This document shows, one piece after another, positions 14,536 through 21,343 of a DNA stretch of 21,343 nucleotides. Positions within the stretch are counted from its first letter, which is position 1, and each line of letters opens with the position of its first letter. A model generated the notes under the pieces. That model saw only the letters and a list, made by a program, of their open reading frames with translations, ran no database searches and was not told the origin of the DNA. The stretch lies in the NCBI GenBank assembly GCA_050694275.1, contig JBOGXF010000035.1, forward strand, positions 1 to 21,343. The letters run 5' to 3'. Origin of the DNA: JBOGXF01 sp050694275 (GTDB lineage Bacteria; Actinomycetota; CADDZG01; WHSQ01). A program made the position numbers and the translations under genes.

Positions 14536-16371
14536 ATGTGTGGGATCGTCGGTTACGTAGGTAGGGATCCGGCGCTGCCCGTTCTCTTGGCGGGCCTCGA
14601 GAAGCTCGAATACCGCGGCTACGACTCGGCCGGCGTGGCTCTCGTCTGTGACGAGGGGTTGCGAGTAGCCCGTTCCGGCGGCCCTCTCCGGGCGCTCGTC
14701 GATTCCATCGAGGATGGCGCTCTTGGGGGCAGGCTGGGGATTGGGCACACCCGCTGGGCCACGCACGGCGCGCCCAATGAGGCCAACGCTCATCCTCACT
14801 GCGATTGCTCCGGGCGCCTCGCCGTCGTGCACAACGGCATCATCGAGAATCACGACGTCCTCCGGGGCATGCTCGAGGAGCAAGGACACCGCTTCTCGTC
14901 CGAGACCGATACCGAGGTCGCGGCCCACGTGATCGAGTCGATCCTGAGCGAACGGAACTGCTCTCTTCGCGCTGCGGTGCTGCAGGCGGTCCGGGTTCTC
15001 GAGGGCTCGTTCGCGCTCGTGTGCGTGTCGGCGGACGAGCCCGATCGCGTCGTCGCCGCCCGTCAGGAGCCTCCCCTCGTGGTCGGGGCGACGTCCGGCG
15101 CGGGCTTCGTCGCGTCGGACATGCCGGCGCTTCTGGAGCACACGCGCGAGCTCATCCCGCTCGAGAACCAGCAGGTCGCGGACGTGCGGCCCGGACGGGT
15201 TCGGATCTACTCGTTTGACGGATCCGAGGTCGACGCGCAACCGGTCCACGTCGAGTGGGAGAGCGAGTCCGCCGAGCGGCAAGGCTTCGAGGACTTCATG
15301 CTCAAGGAGATCTTCGAACAGCCCCGCGCCATCAGAGACACCCTTCGGGGACGTATCGACGACGACGGCCGGGTCTGCCTCGAGGAGATCGACCTCGACC
15401 CGCGGACCGTGGCGCGCATCTCCCGGGTCGTGGTCGTTGCGTGCGGAACCTCCTACCACGCGGGCATCGTCGCAAAGCACGCCATAGAGCAGTACGCGCG
15501 CGTCCCCGTGGAGCTCGACCTCGCGTCGGAGTTCAGATACCGGAACCCCGTGGTCGATGATAGATGTTTCGTTCTGGCGATCACCCAGTCCGGAGAAACC
15601 GCCGACACGCTCGCCGCGGCCCGCTTCGCCCGCCGGTTTGGGGCCACGGTGGTCGGCGTGACTAACGTTGTCGGGTCGTCGATGAGCCGGGACGCCGACG
15701 CCGTTCTTCTAACCCGCGCGGGGCCGGAGATAGGCGTTGCCGCCACCAAGACGTACACGAGCCAGCTCGCCGTCCTTCACCTGTTCGGTCTTTATCTTGC
15801 TCAGCAGCTCGGGACCATGAGCACCGCCCAGGTCGCGGAGATGACGGGTGCCATTAAGATGCTGCCCCCGCAGATCGAGGAGGTCCTGGCGCTTGACGGC
15901 GACATCCATCGCGCCGCGAAGCGCTACGCGACGGCGCCGGACGTCGTTTTCATCGGGCGCGGGGCCGGAGTGGCGGCGGCGATGGAGGGGGCGCTCAAGC
16001 TCAAGGAGATCTCCTACATACACGCGGAGGGCTACGCGGCCGGCGAGCTGAAACACGGCGCGATAGCCCTGATCGAGGAGGGCGTGCCGGTAGTGGCCGT
16101 CCTCACCGATTCCCGCCTCTACGACAAGATGCTGGCGAACGTGCAGGAGGTCAGGGCGCGGGGGGCCGAAACGATCCTTCTCGTTCCCGTGGGGGATTCG
16201 AGGGCCCTCGGCCTCGCCAACGAGCTGCTGCCAATGCCGAGGACGCAACCTCTTCTCACCCCCGTCCTCGACAGCGTCGCCCTGCAGCTGCTCGCCTACT
16301 ACGCGGCCAAGGAGAGAAGGCTTTCTCCCGACAAGCCGCGCAATCTCGCGAAAAGCGTGACCGTCGAATAG
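14536..16371 (+). CDS. glmS: Glutamine--fructose-6-phosphate aminotransferase (isomerising)
   Basis: A 611-residue enzyme making glucosamine-6-phosphate from fructose-6-phosphate and glutamine, the entry step to UDP-GlcNAc, peptidoglycan and amino-sugar polysaccharides. The N-terminal class II glutaminase begins MCGIVGYVG with the nucleophile Cys2 and shows GHTRWATHG and HNGIIEN. Two SIS domains follow, with ACGTSYHAG, ITQSGETADT, and later GRGAGVAAAMEGALKLKEIS and AEGYAAGELKHG. It ends KPRNLAKSVTVE, the usual C-terminus. It is full length with all motifs intact. The start is ATG at 14536 with GAGGTGA at 14523-14529. No glmS ribozyme space exists upstream (70-bp gap). In context it supplies amino-sugar precursors alongside ugd and the two epimerases. 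Confidence 0.97.
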   Translation: MCGIVGYVGRDPALPVLLAGLEKLEYRGYDSAGVALVCDEGLRVARSGGPLRALVDSIEDGALGGRLGIGHTRWATHGAPNEANAHPHCDCSGRLAVVHNGIIENHDVLRGMLEEQGHRFSSETDTEVAAHVIESILSERNCSLRAAVLQAVRVLEGSFALVCVSADEPDRVVAARQEPPLVVGATSGAGFVASDMPALLEHTRELIPLENQQVADVRPGRVRIYSFDGSEVDAQPVHVEWESESAERQGFEDFMLKEIFEQPRAIRDTLRGRIDDDGRVCLEEIDLDPRTVARISRVVVVACGTSYHAGIVAKHAIEQYARVPVELDLASEFRYRNPVVDDRCFVLAITQSGETADTLAAARFARRFGATVVGVTNVVGSSMSRDADAVLLTRAGPEIGVAATKTYTSQLAVLHLFGLYLAQQLGTMSTAQVAEMTGAIKMLPPQIEEVLALDGDIHRAAKRYATAPDVVFIGRGAGVAAAMEGALKLKEISYIHAEGYAAGELKHGAIALIEEGVPVVAVLTDSRLYDKMLANVQEVRARGAETILLVPVGDSRALGLANELLPMPRTQPLLTPVLDSVALQLLAYYAAKERRLSPDKPRNLAKSVTVE

Positions 16372-16389
16372 ACGAATGATTGTCGCGGG

Positions 16390-16405
16390 CGGGGGATCGC
16401 CCCCG
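16390..16405 (+). terminator. Possible GC hairpin after glmS
   Basis: CGGGGG and CCCCCG around an ATCG loop lie 19 bp after the glmS stop. It has no T-tract, so this is a weak terminator call. Confidence 0.35.
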
Positions 16406-16584
16406 TCCTCCGGAGAGCCGGGGCCACGAGCGCTCGGCGCTCACTAGCGAAAGGACCGTACGGTTCCTACCCCCGGCGCAGGATGAGCCCCCCGCTGCCC
16501 CCCACTACCATTTTGTGGGCACGGGCGGTGCCGCCACCCGATGCATGCCGCCAAACCCAACGCGTGCAATTAAAGGAGATCGGG

Positions 16585-17577
16585 ATGCGGGCACTTGTCA
16601 CAGGGGGAGCGGGGTTCATCGGCTCGGCGCTCGCCCACGAACTGATCGCCGCCGGCGCCGAGGTCAGGGTCTTCGACAACCTGTCCACCGGGCGCATCGA
16701 GAGTGTCCCCCAGGGGGCCGAGTTCGTTCTGGGGGATCTGTGTGACCCCGGCGAGGTCGCCGATGCGTGCAGAGATATAGAGGTCGTCTTCCATCAGGCG
16801 GCCATCCGGAGCGTGCCCCGATCCATGGACGATCCCGGGCTCACCAACGACAGCAACGTAACGGGGACGCTCAATCTTCTGCGCGCCGCGTCCGCCCACG
16901 GCGTTCGCAAGCTCGTCTACGCATCGAGCTCGAGCGCGTATGGAGACTCAGAGACGCGCCCGCTGTCGGAGGACCTTTCCCCCAGGCCCCTATCGCCATA
17001 CGCAGTGAGCAAGCTCGCGGGTGAGTACTACTGCGGGGTGTGGTCGCAGAGCTTTGGCCTGCCCACCGTCTCTCTCAGGTACTTCAACGTGTTCGGTCCC
17101 GGACAGCGTCCGGACTCGAAGTATGCCGCGGTCTTTCCCGCCTTCACCTCTGCTCTCGTTAACGGACGAGCGCCTGAGATCCACTGGGACGGCGAGCAGT
17201 CGCGGGACTTCACGTTCATCGACGACGTCGTGCGGGCCAACATCGCGGCTGCGGAGGCCGGGTCCCGGTGTGAGGGCGAAGTCGTCAACATCGGGTCGAA
17301 CCGACCCCGCACCATCAACGAGGTCCTGCGATCGGTGTCGGCGGCGCTCGATCGCTGGATAGAACCCGAGATGAAACCGAAGCGCCCCGGTGACGTGCGA
17401 CACACGCACGCCGACACGACCAAGGCGTGGTCGCTTCTGGGTTGGCGGCCGGAAGTGGAATGGAGCGATGCCGTGGCGCTGACCGTCGACTGGTTTCTGC
17501 GCGGCACCCGGACCCCCTCCGAGGAACCCGCCCTCCAGGCAGTTGAGACGGGGACGGATGGTCGGATGGCGAGCTGA
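16585..17577 (+). CDS. UDP-hexose / UDP-N-acetylhexosamine 4-epimerase-like SDR
   Basis: A 330-residue extended SDR with GGAGFIG at residues 7-13, SSSSAYG near 114-120 and catalytic Tyr139/Lys143 in SPYAVSK. HQAAIRSVPRSMDDP and LRYFNVFGPGQRPDSKYAAV resemble the WbpP/TviC-type UDP-GlcNAc 4-epimerases more than plain GalE, so UDP-GlcNAc/UDP-GalNAc interconversion is a reasonable but unproven call. I chose ATG 16585 because AAAGGAGAT lies at 16572-16579 and the Rossmann motif begins there; an ATG at 16483 would add 34 residues without similarity. It follows glmS by 213 bp, consistent with amino-sugar supply, and precedes the gene at 17605 by 27 bp. The C-terminal ~20 residues are a nonconserved tail. 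Confidence 0.9.
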   Translation: MRALVTGGAGFIGSALAHELIAAGAEVRVFDNLSTGRIESVPQGAEFVLGDLCDPGEVADACRDIEVVFHQAAIRSVPRSMDDPGLTNDSNVTGTLNLLRAASAHGVRKLVYASSSSAYGDSETRPLSEDLSPRPLSPYAVSKLAGEYYCGVWSQSFGLPTVSLRYFNVFGPGQRPDSKYAAVFPAFTSALVNGRAPEIHWDGEQSRDFTFIDDVVRANIAAAEAGSRCEGEVVNIGSNRPRTINEVLRSVSAALDRWIEPEMKPKRPGDVRHTHADTTKAWSLLGWRPEVEWSDAVALTVDWFLRGTRTPSEEPALQAVETGTDGRMAS

Positions 17578-17604
17578 CCGTCCATCGGGGGAGCAGGGTC
17601 ACCG

Positions 17605-18234
17605 TTGAGCGACCGGGACGAGATCCTGCAAGAGTTTCGCAGCGCTCTCGCCTCGCTCTGGGGCATCAGGGACGCACGCGTCGACACCGACGCGTCGAGA
17701 GAGATCACCGTCAGGATCCTGGGCTTGCCGGAGCGAACCGCCGACGAGACCATCAGGGACGTCGTCCTAACCGGCCGGTCGCTCGGCCTCGCCATCGATC
17801 CTTCTCGCGTCCAGGTGTTGCGCTTGAACACCGAGGGCCCAACCGGACAGCCCGCACGCAGACGGATCGGATCACTTTCAGCGAATCGGTATGACGATGA
17901 GTTTTCAGTCCAGGTCACACTCGACCTTTACGGAGACGTGTTGGTCGGACAGAGCGCGAGTCCGCGGGGACCGCGGTCGGAATTACGAGCCACGGCACTT
18001 GCTACGTTGGAAGCGGCGCGTGAGCTGTTGCAATTTGCGGTGACCATCGAGGCAGTCAGCGTCTTCGAGTTGGGATCCATTCGCACGATCCTGGTCGTGC
18101 TCAACCGCGGCCTCGATGCGCTAGTGGGTGCCGCGATCCTTAGGGACGATGTCCACGACGCGGTCGCGCGCGCGACATTGGACGGACTCAACCGCTTCAT
18201 CGCACGAAGGCCGACCTTCGAACCCGCGCAGTAA
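17605..18234 (+). CDS. Unrecognised 209-residue cytosolic protein
   Basis: I do not recognise a named family. Two parts are visible. Residues 1-90 include ITVRILGLPERTADETIRDV and read like a small alpha/beta domain. Residues 95-209 have alternating strands and helices (VQVTLDLYGDVLVGQSA, ELRATALATLEAARELLQFA, FELGSIRTILVVLNRGLDAL, DDVHDAVARATLDGLNRFIA). The second part resembles domains in actinobacterial proteins of unknown function that end with an ATLDALNR-type helix; this is memory of a pattern only. No signal peptide or membrane segment. The start is TTG at 17605 with AGGG at 17595-17598; the 27-bp gap suggests cotranscription with the epimerase gene. It ends 8 bp from the convergent CAP-domain gene. 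Confidence 0.7.
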   Translation: MSDRDEILQEFRSALASLWGIRDARVDTDASREITVRILGLPERTADETIRDVVLTGRSLGLAIDPSRVQVLRLNTEGPTGQPARRRIGSLSANRYDDEFSVQVTLDLYGDVLVGQSASPRGPRSELRATALATLEAARELLQFAVTIEAVSVFELGSIRTILVVLNRGLDALVGAAILRDDVHDAVARATLDGLNRFIARRPTFEPAQ

Positions 18235-18242
18235 TTCGGCGA

Positions 18243-18746
18243 TCACGGATACTGCCAGACGTTGCCCGGGTTGTGCCGGTACTCGAACACCTGATGCACG
18301 TACAAGCGACCGTTGCGCCGTTGCGTGCCGACGCCCATGAATCGCCACCTGCCCATGATGTTGTGGCGATGGGTGTTGGACCTCCAGAACGACCGAAACA
18401 GGCGACGGCACCGGCCCCCTCTACCGACGTTCTGACCCAACGTTCGCCAGTTGGTCACCGTTCTGCCGAGATCGCCGTCGTGCCACACGCCTGAGTTGCG
18501 TGCCATCGATCGTGCGTGACGGCGCGCGACGTAGCCGAGCTGCCTGTCGCGCTCCAGGCGCCGCAATCCGTACTGAGCGCGCTTCTTGTTGATCTTCCGC
18601 ATGAAGCAGTTCTCGGCCCTCTTAAACGAGTAGCCGCGCCCTCCCTCTGCTTGAGGTGAGAACGCGAATTGAGAGGTAAGCAATGCGACGATGGTCGCGA
18701 TCAGCACGGTCGGTTTGCCCTGGACGAGCGCGCGCGCAGACGCCAT
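18243..18746 (-). CDS. Secreted CAP (SCP/PR-1-like) domain protein
   Basis: A 167-residue protein with an N-terminal signal or anchor segment (residues about 13-33, VLIATIVALLTSQFAFS) and one CAP domain. Landmarks are the INKKRAQYGLRRLERDRQLG opening helix, ARRHARSMARN, HDGDLG, LGQNVGRG in the position of the usual GENI, SFWRSNTHRHNIMGRWRFMG and a final strand RLYVHQVF. Bacterial CAP proteins are exported and mostly of unknown function, some with roles in surface or matrix contacts. The domain is very Arg-rich. The start is ATG at 18744-18746 with GGGAGG about 12 bp upstream. It is convergent with the gene at 17605 and divergent from the receiver gene at 18972. Confidence 0.88.
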   Translation of the reverse strand: MASARALVQGKPTVLIATIVALLTSQFAFSPQAEGGRGYSFKRAENCFMRKINKKRAQYGLRRLERDRQLGYVARRHARSMARNSGVWHDGDLGRTVTNWRTLGQNVGRGGRCRRLFRSFWRSNTHRHNIMGRWRFMGVGTQRRNGRLYVHQVFEYRHNPGNVWQYP

Positions 18747-18971
18747 GAGATAGAGCTCCTCCCGTCGATTCCCGCGATTGCCCTAAGAAGGCCGGATACA
18801 TCTATCACGAACGGTGGACTCCCTTTCGGTATCCGAACAGCGGAGAGTGCCGACACCATTTCATTGAGTGATGAGGTCCAGGTCAGGGGGGCCGAAAGAA
18901 CTCAGAAAAAAAAGTTCGCGTTTTTCTTCCGCGTGGTAGACAGCGAGCCCGCAGGTCGCCAGGCTTCTTAT

Positions 18972-19331
18972 ATGAGCCTTTCCAATGGGCAGAAGACGGT
19001 GCTGATCGTCGACGACGACGAGGAAATCCGCCACGTCCTTCGCCTGCTGTGCGAGGCGGACGGAGCCCTGAAAGTCGTCGGAGAGGCGACGAACGGGGTC
19101 GATGCGGTGCCTCTCGCCCTCAAGCACCAGCCCGACTTCGTCATCCTCGATTACCGGCTCCCGCGCCTCGACGGCGAGGGAGCGGCCGAGATCCTGCGCG
19201 CGGTCACACCCGAGAGCAAGATCGTCGCTTTCTCCGCGCATCTCGATGAACAGCCGGAATGGGCCGACGCGTTCCTCAACAAGGATCGCATCGCCGAGCT
19301 CATGCCGCTGCTGAAGAAGTTCGTCCGCTGA
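18972..19331 (+). CDS. Stand-alone response-regulator receiver domain
   Basis: A 119-residue single-domain receiver (CheY-like size) with acidic residues VDDD (13-16), phosphoacceptor Asp60 in VILDYRLP, Ser88 in the Thr/Ser position (AFSAH) and conserved Lys104 in LNKDRI. There is no output domain: the protein ends at LLKKFVR. I chose ATG 18972 because the receiver fold starts eight residues later; the SD is weak. An upstream in-frame start would add a nonconserved region rich in Lys and Phe across an A8 tract. It may relay phosphate or bind a partner. The next gene, encoding a YajQ-family protein, starts 30 bp downstream. Confidence 0.85.
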   Translation: MSLSNGQKTVLIVDDDEEIRHVLRLLCEADGALKVVGEATNGVDAVPLALKHQPDFVILDYRLPRLDGEGAAEILRAVTPESKIVAFSAHLDEQPEWADAFLNKDRIAELMPLLKKFVR

Positions 19332-19361
19332 TCGCTCTTCGGGTCCGCTAACCTCCATCTC

Positions 19362-19865
19362 ATGGCAAAAGAGTCTTCATTCGACGTCGTGTCGCAGGTC
19401 GATCTGCAAGAGGTGCGCAACGCGGTCGACCAGGCGCAGCGAGAGATCCATCAGCGCTTCGACTTCAAAGGAACCGGTTCGGCCGTGGAGCTGACGACCG
19501 AGGGCAACTCCGACGCCATCGTCGTGCGGTCCAACACGGAGCAGAAGGTCAAGGACGTCGTAAAGGTGCTCGAGGAGAAGCTCGTTAAACGAAAGGTCCC
19601 GCTCAAAGCCCTCCAGAAGGGTGAGATCCAGCCGGCCGCCGGGGGCACGGCCCGGCAGACGCTCGGGATCAACCAGGGCATCTCGAGCGACAAGGCAAGA
19701 GAGATCGTCAAGTTCGTCAAGGACATGAAGAACAAGGCCCAGGTCGCGGTGCAGGGGGATCAGGTGCGCGTGTCGGCGAAGTCCAAGGACACGCTCCAGG
19801 ACGTCATCCAGTCCCTCAAGGAGCGCGACTTCGGCATCCCGCTCCAGTTCACCAACTACCGCTAA
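19362..19865 (+). CDS. YajQ-family nucleotide-binding protein
   Basis: A 167-residue member of the YajQ/UPF0234 family, small two-domain proteins; a Xanthomonas homologue binds cyclic di-GMP. The start MAKESSFDVVSQVDLQEVRN, the internal RFDFKGTGS and AGGTARQTLGINQGISSDKA, and the closing DFGIPLQFTNYR are highly typical. It is full length. The ATG at 19362 has no clear SD (CTAACCTCCATCTC precedes it), so translation may be leaderless or coupled to the receiver gene 30 bp upstream. Ligand binding here is inferred from the family. Confidence 0.95.
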   Translation: MAKESSFDVVSQVDLQEVRNAVDQAQREIHQRFDFKGTGSAVELTTEGNSDAIVVRSNTEQKVKDVVKVLEEKLVKRKVPLKALQKGEIQPAAGGTARQTLGINQGISSDKAREIVKFVKDMKNKAQVAVQGDQVRVSAKSKDTLQDVIQSLKERDFGIPLQFTNYR

Positions 19866-19875
19866 TCCCCCCTCC

Positions 19876-19926
19876 CCAAAGTTGCGCGTTTGAGGTCCCT
19901 CAGGAACGTGAACTGCGCAACCTTGG
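19876..19926. repeat. 51-bp imperfect palindrome, copy 1 (3' side of the DUF559 gene)
   Basis: Outer arms CCAAAGTTGCGC and GCGCAACCTTGG flank a centre with a smaller GAGG/CCTC pair. C-rich and G-rich flanks (19868-19877 and 19930-19940) could extend the pairing. It matches 20896-20946 at 47 of 51 positions in the same orientation. It may also act as a terminator between the YajQ and DUF559 genes. Confidence 0.85.
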
Positions 19927-19941
19927 CCGTGGGGTGGGGGG

Positions 19942-20853
19942 TTAGGCCGCCCGGCGCAGGGCGCTGCAAACCTGCTCGATCACGTAGCTTGGCCGGCGTG
20001 TGACGTCGTGGTAGGTGAACACGAGGACGATCCAGCCCGCGGAGATAAGGCGGGTGCGGCGCTCGGCGTCCCATTGGCGGGCGAGACGGTTGCCGTGATG
20101 CTTCTCGCTGTCGGCCTCGATGAGAATCTTCGCTTCGGGATAGGCGAAATCCATCGTCCCAACGAATCCCCGGCTGTCCCCGACTGGGAACTGTGCGATC
20201 GGCTGCGGGAGGCCGCCCCGCCTTAGCACCTGCCTGAGCTTGATCTCGAAGTCGCTGTGCCCTGGGTGGTCGTCGGGATCAAGAGTCACCGCGATGTATC
20301 TCAGGCCCGCGCTGCCCCACCGGCCCTTGCCCCCCGCCCGGCGCCGAATGCGCGCTATCCCGTCGAGATCGACGAGCAGTCTCCGGCGACAATCCTCGAA
20401 CAAGACCTCAAGGAACTCTCGTCTGACCCGATAGCCGAGATCTAGGAGCGTGCGCTCCACGGTCGTGACCCGGATGCCGGCGATCTCGATGACATCGATC
20501 TCGGGATTCAGCAGTGAGGGTCGCCTGACCGTTATTCCGGCGCGAGACCGCAAGCATCGAGTGGTTACGATCTCCACGTTGTTCCGGCGAGCCACAGGCA
20601 TCCCCCACAGTGCCGCCGCGGTGAAGCCGCCGGCCGCGGCGTCAGGTCCGCCCCACAAGGTCGCGGCCAGCACCTGCCCGTGCCACGTGGATGGGATCAT
20701 CCGCCCCGTGTAGACGTTGGGAAGCAGCAGCAACCATGCCCCAGAACTGAGGCGATTACTGATCATGTTCGGCGTCGTCCCACGAGCCAGGGCCTCTGCC
20801 CGACTCCAGACCCCGTAGTTGTGAGCCGCGTATCGCTCGAGTTCAGACTCCAT
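19942..20853 (-). CDS. AbiEi-like winged-helix protein with C-terminal DUF559 (PD-(D/E)XK-like) domain
   Basis: A 303-residue protein. Residues 1-45 (ELERYAAHNYGVWSRAEALA then NRLSSGAWLLLLPNVY) resemble the AbiEi-type antitoxin winged helix; the middle holds the VERTLLDLGYRVRREFLEVL segment common in this family. The last ~110 residues form a DUF559 domain of the PD-(D/E)XK/Vsr-like nuclease fold with Asp235 (TMDFAYP), Glu246 and Asp248 (LIEAD), then HHGNRLARQWDAERRTRLIS. Such proteins are widespread and patchily distributed in actinobacteria; biochemical function is unknown. No AbiEii toxin partner is present. I prefer ATG at 20851-20853; TTG at 20863-20865 would add four residues, and neither has a strong SD. 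It is alone, bounded by two copies of a palindromic repeat, which suggests an inserted unit. Confidence 0.82.
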   Translation of the reverse strand: MESELERYAAHNYGVWSRAEALARGTTPNMISNRLSSGAWLLLLPNVYTGRMIPSTWHGQVLAATLWGGPDAAAGGFTAAALWGMPVARRNNVEIVTTRCLRSRAGITVRRPSLLNPEIDVIEIAGIRVTTVERTLLDLGYRVRREFLEVLFEDCRRRLLVDLDGIARIRRRAGGKGRWGSAGLRYIAVTLDPDDHPGHSDFEIKLRQVLRRGGLPQPIAQFPVGDSRGFVGTMDFAYPEAKILIEADSEKHHGNRLARQWDAERRTRLISAGWIVLVFTYHDVTRRPSYVIEQVCSALRRAA

Positions 20854-20895
20854 GCCCCGACTCAACCAGAGGGGTGCGACAGACCCTCACAGACC

Positions 20896-20946
20896 CCAAG
20901 GTTGCGCGTTTGAGGTGCCTCAGGAACTTGAAATGCGCAACCTTGG
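20896..20946. repeat. 51-bp imperfect palindrome, copy 2 (5' side of the DUF559 gene)
   Basis: Outer arms CCAAGGTTGCGC and GCGCAACCTTGG form a perfect 12-bp inverted repeat, with an inner GAGG/CCTC pair. It is the same orientation as 19876-19926, 1020 bp away, differing at 4 positions. It lies 21 bp before the start of the next gene. Confidence 0.85.
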
Positions 20947-20967
20947 GGGAGGCGCGAGGGTTGGTAG

Positions 20968-21343
20968 GTGGAGTTCGTCAAAGAGTTGGAGAGGATCTGC
21001 TCGCCCGAGCGCGTCGTGACCAATGAGCACGCCCTGCAGACGTACGAGTCCGACGGTCTCCTGCAGTACCGGGCCGTGCCGCGTGCGGTCGTGCTCGTCG
21101 ACTCTGGCGAAGAGGTCCGCCGCGTCGTGCGGGCCTGCTACGAGGCGGGTATCCCGTGGGTCGCTCGCGGCGCCGGCACGGGCCTCTCCGGAGGAGCTCT
21201 GCCGGTGGAGGAGGGAATCGTGATCGCGCTGTCGCGGATGCGGCGGATCCTCGAGGTCGACCTCGACAATCAGCGAATCGTCGTCGAGCCCGGCGTCACG
21301 AACGTCGAGGTCTCGGCGGCGGTGGGGCCGGGACACTTCTTCC
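20968..21343 (+). CDS. GlcD-like FAD-linked oxidase, N-terminal part (runs off the window)
   Basis: The first 125 residues of an FAD-binding type 4 (PCMH/VAO) oxidase like the glycolate oxidase subunit GlcD or D-lactate dehydrogenase. Visible are ERVVTNEHALQTYESDG, RAVPRAVVLVDSGEEVRRVV, the FAD diphosphate-binding loop WVARGAGTGLSGGALPVEEG (about 64-83), and IVIALSRMRRILEVD followed by VEPGVTN. The start is GTG at 20968 with GAGGG at 20956-20960. The product would oxidise a 2-hydroxy acid; the exact substrate cannot be told from this part. The palindrome at 20896-20946 ends 21 bp upstream, so it may overlap the promoter or the 5' leader. Confidence 0.9.
   Translation, partial: MEFVKELERICSPERVVTNEHALQTYESDGLLQYRAVPRAVVLVDSGEEVRRVVRACYEAGIPWVARGAGTGLSGGALPVEEGIVIALSRMRRILEVDLDNQRIVVEPGVTNVEVSAAVGPGHFF

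Noticed and set aside
14479..15480. 333-residue minus-strand frame opposite glmS
   Set aside because: Shadow of glmS, with composition typical of antisense frames.
19942..20853. AbiE toxin-antitoxin system
   Set aside because: Only the AbiEi-like N-terminus is present; no AbiEii nucleotidyltransferase gene is adjacent, and the C-terminus is a DUF559 nuclease-like domain.

Overview
The window looks like a chromosomal segment of a high-GC bacterium, most likely an actinomycetote (possibly an uncultured lineage). The signs are GC-rich coding sequence, frequent GTG and TTG starts with clear Shine-Dalgarno (SD) sites, a tatA-tatC pair, a choice-of-anchor-P-like secreted protein, and an AbiEi/DUF559-type protein of a kind common in actinobacteria. 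I cannot name the species. No rRNA, tRNA, CRISPR array or transposase was seen.

Region 1 (98-4785) is the least ordinary part. It holds two HPr-kinase-like (HprK-related) P-loop proteins, a C-terminal remnant of a third, a sugar-nucleotide epimerase, and two small secreted proteins with near-twin Tat signal peptides. One secreted protein resembles choice-of-anchor-P proteins and the other carries 14 cysteines. A strong hairpin at 4758-4785 closes the region.

Region 2 (5052-7748, minus strand) is an 898-residue secreted subtilisin-like protease with two PKD domains. Its C-terminal domain occurs twice, encoded by two nearly identical ~466-bp DNA copies.

Region 3 (8109-11342) is a Tat translocase operon: tatA, tatC overlapping by ATGA, then a second TatA fused to a zinc ribbon. 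A large SLC13-type permease with two RCK_C (TrkA_C) domains follows.

Region 4 (11401-17577) contains ugd, a convergent NarL/LuxR-type response regulator separated from it by a bidirectional terminator, a zinc-ribbon plus biotinyl/lipoyl-like protein, glmS and a UDP-hexose 4-epimerase. With the first epimerase these genes supply nucleotide sugars (UDP-GlcA, GlcN-6-P, epimerised UDP-hexoses) for cell-surface polysaccharide. A structured leader at 13852-13908 places a start codon inside a hairpin.

Region 5 (17605-21343) has an unrecognised protein, a convergent CAP-domain secreted protein, a stand-alone receiver domain, a YajQ-family protein, and an AbiEi/DUF559 gene flanked by two 51-bp palindromic repeats in direct orientation. 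The window ends in the 5' part of a GlcD-like FAD oxidase gene.

How it may fit together: the strongest candidate for an undescribed system is the HprK-like kinase plus Tat-substrate cluster. Its products need the Tat machinery encoded about 4 kb away, and a 15-bp sequence is shared between the gaps upstream of the second Tat substrate and of tatA. The second candidate is the palindrome-bounded DUF559 cassette. Both are inferences from layout and motifs.
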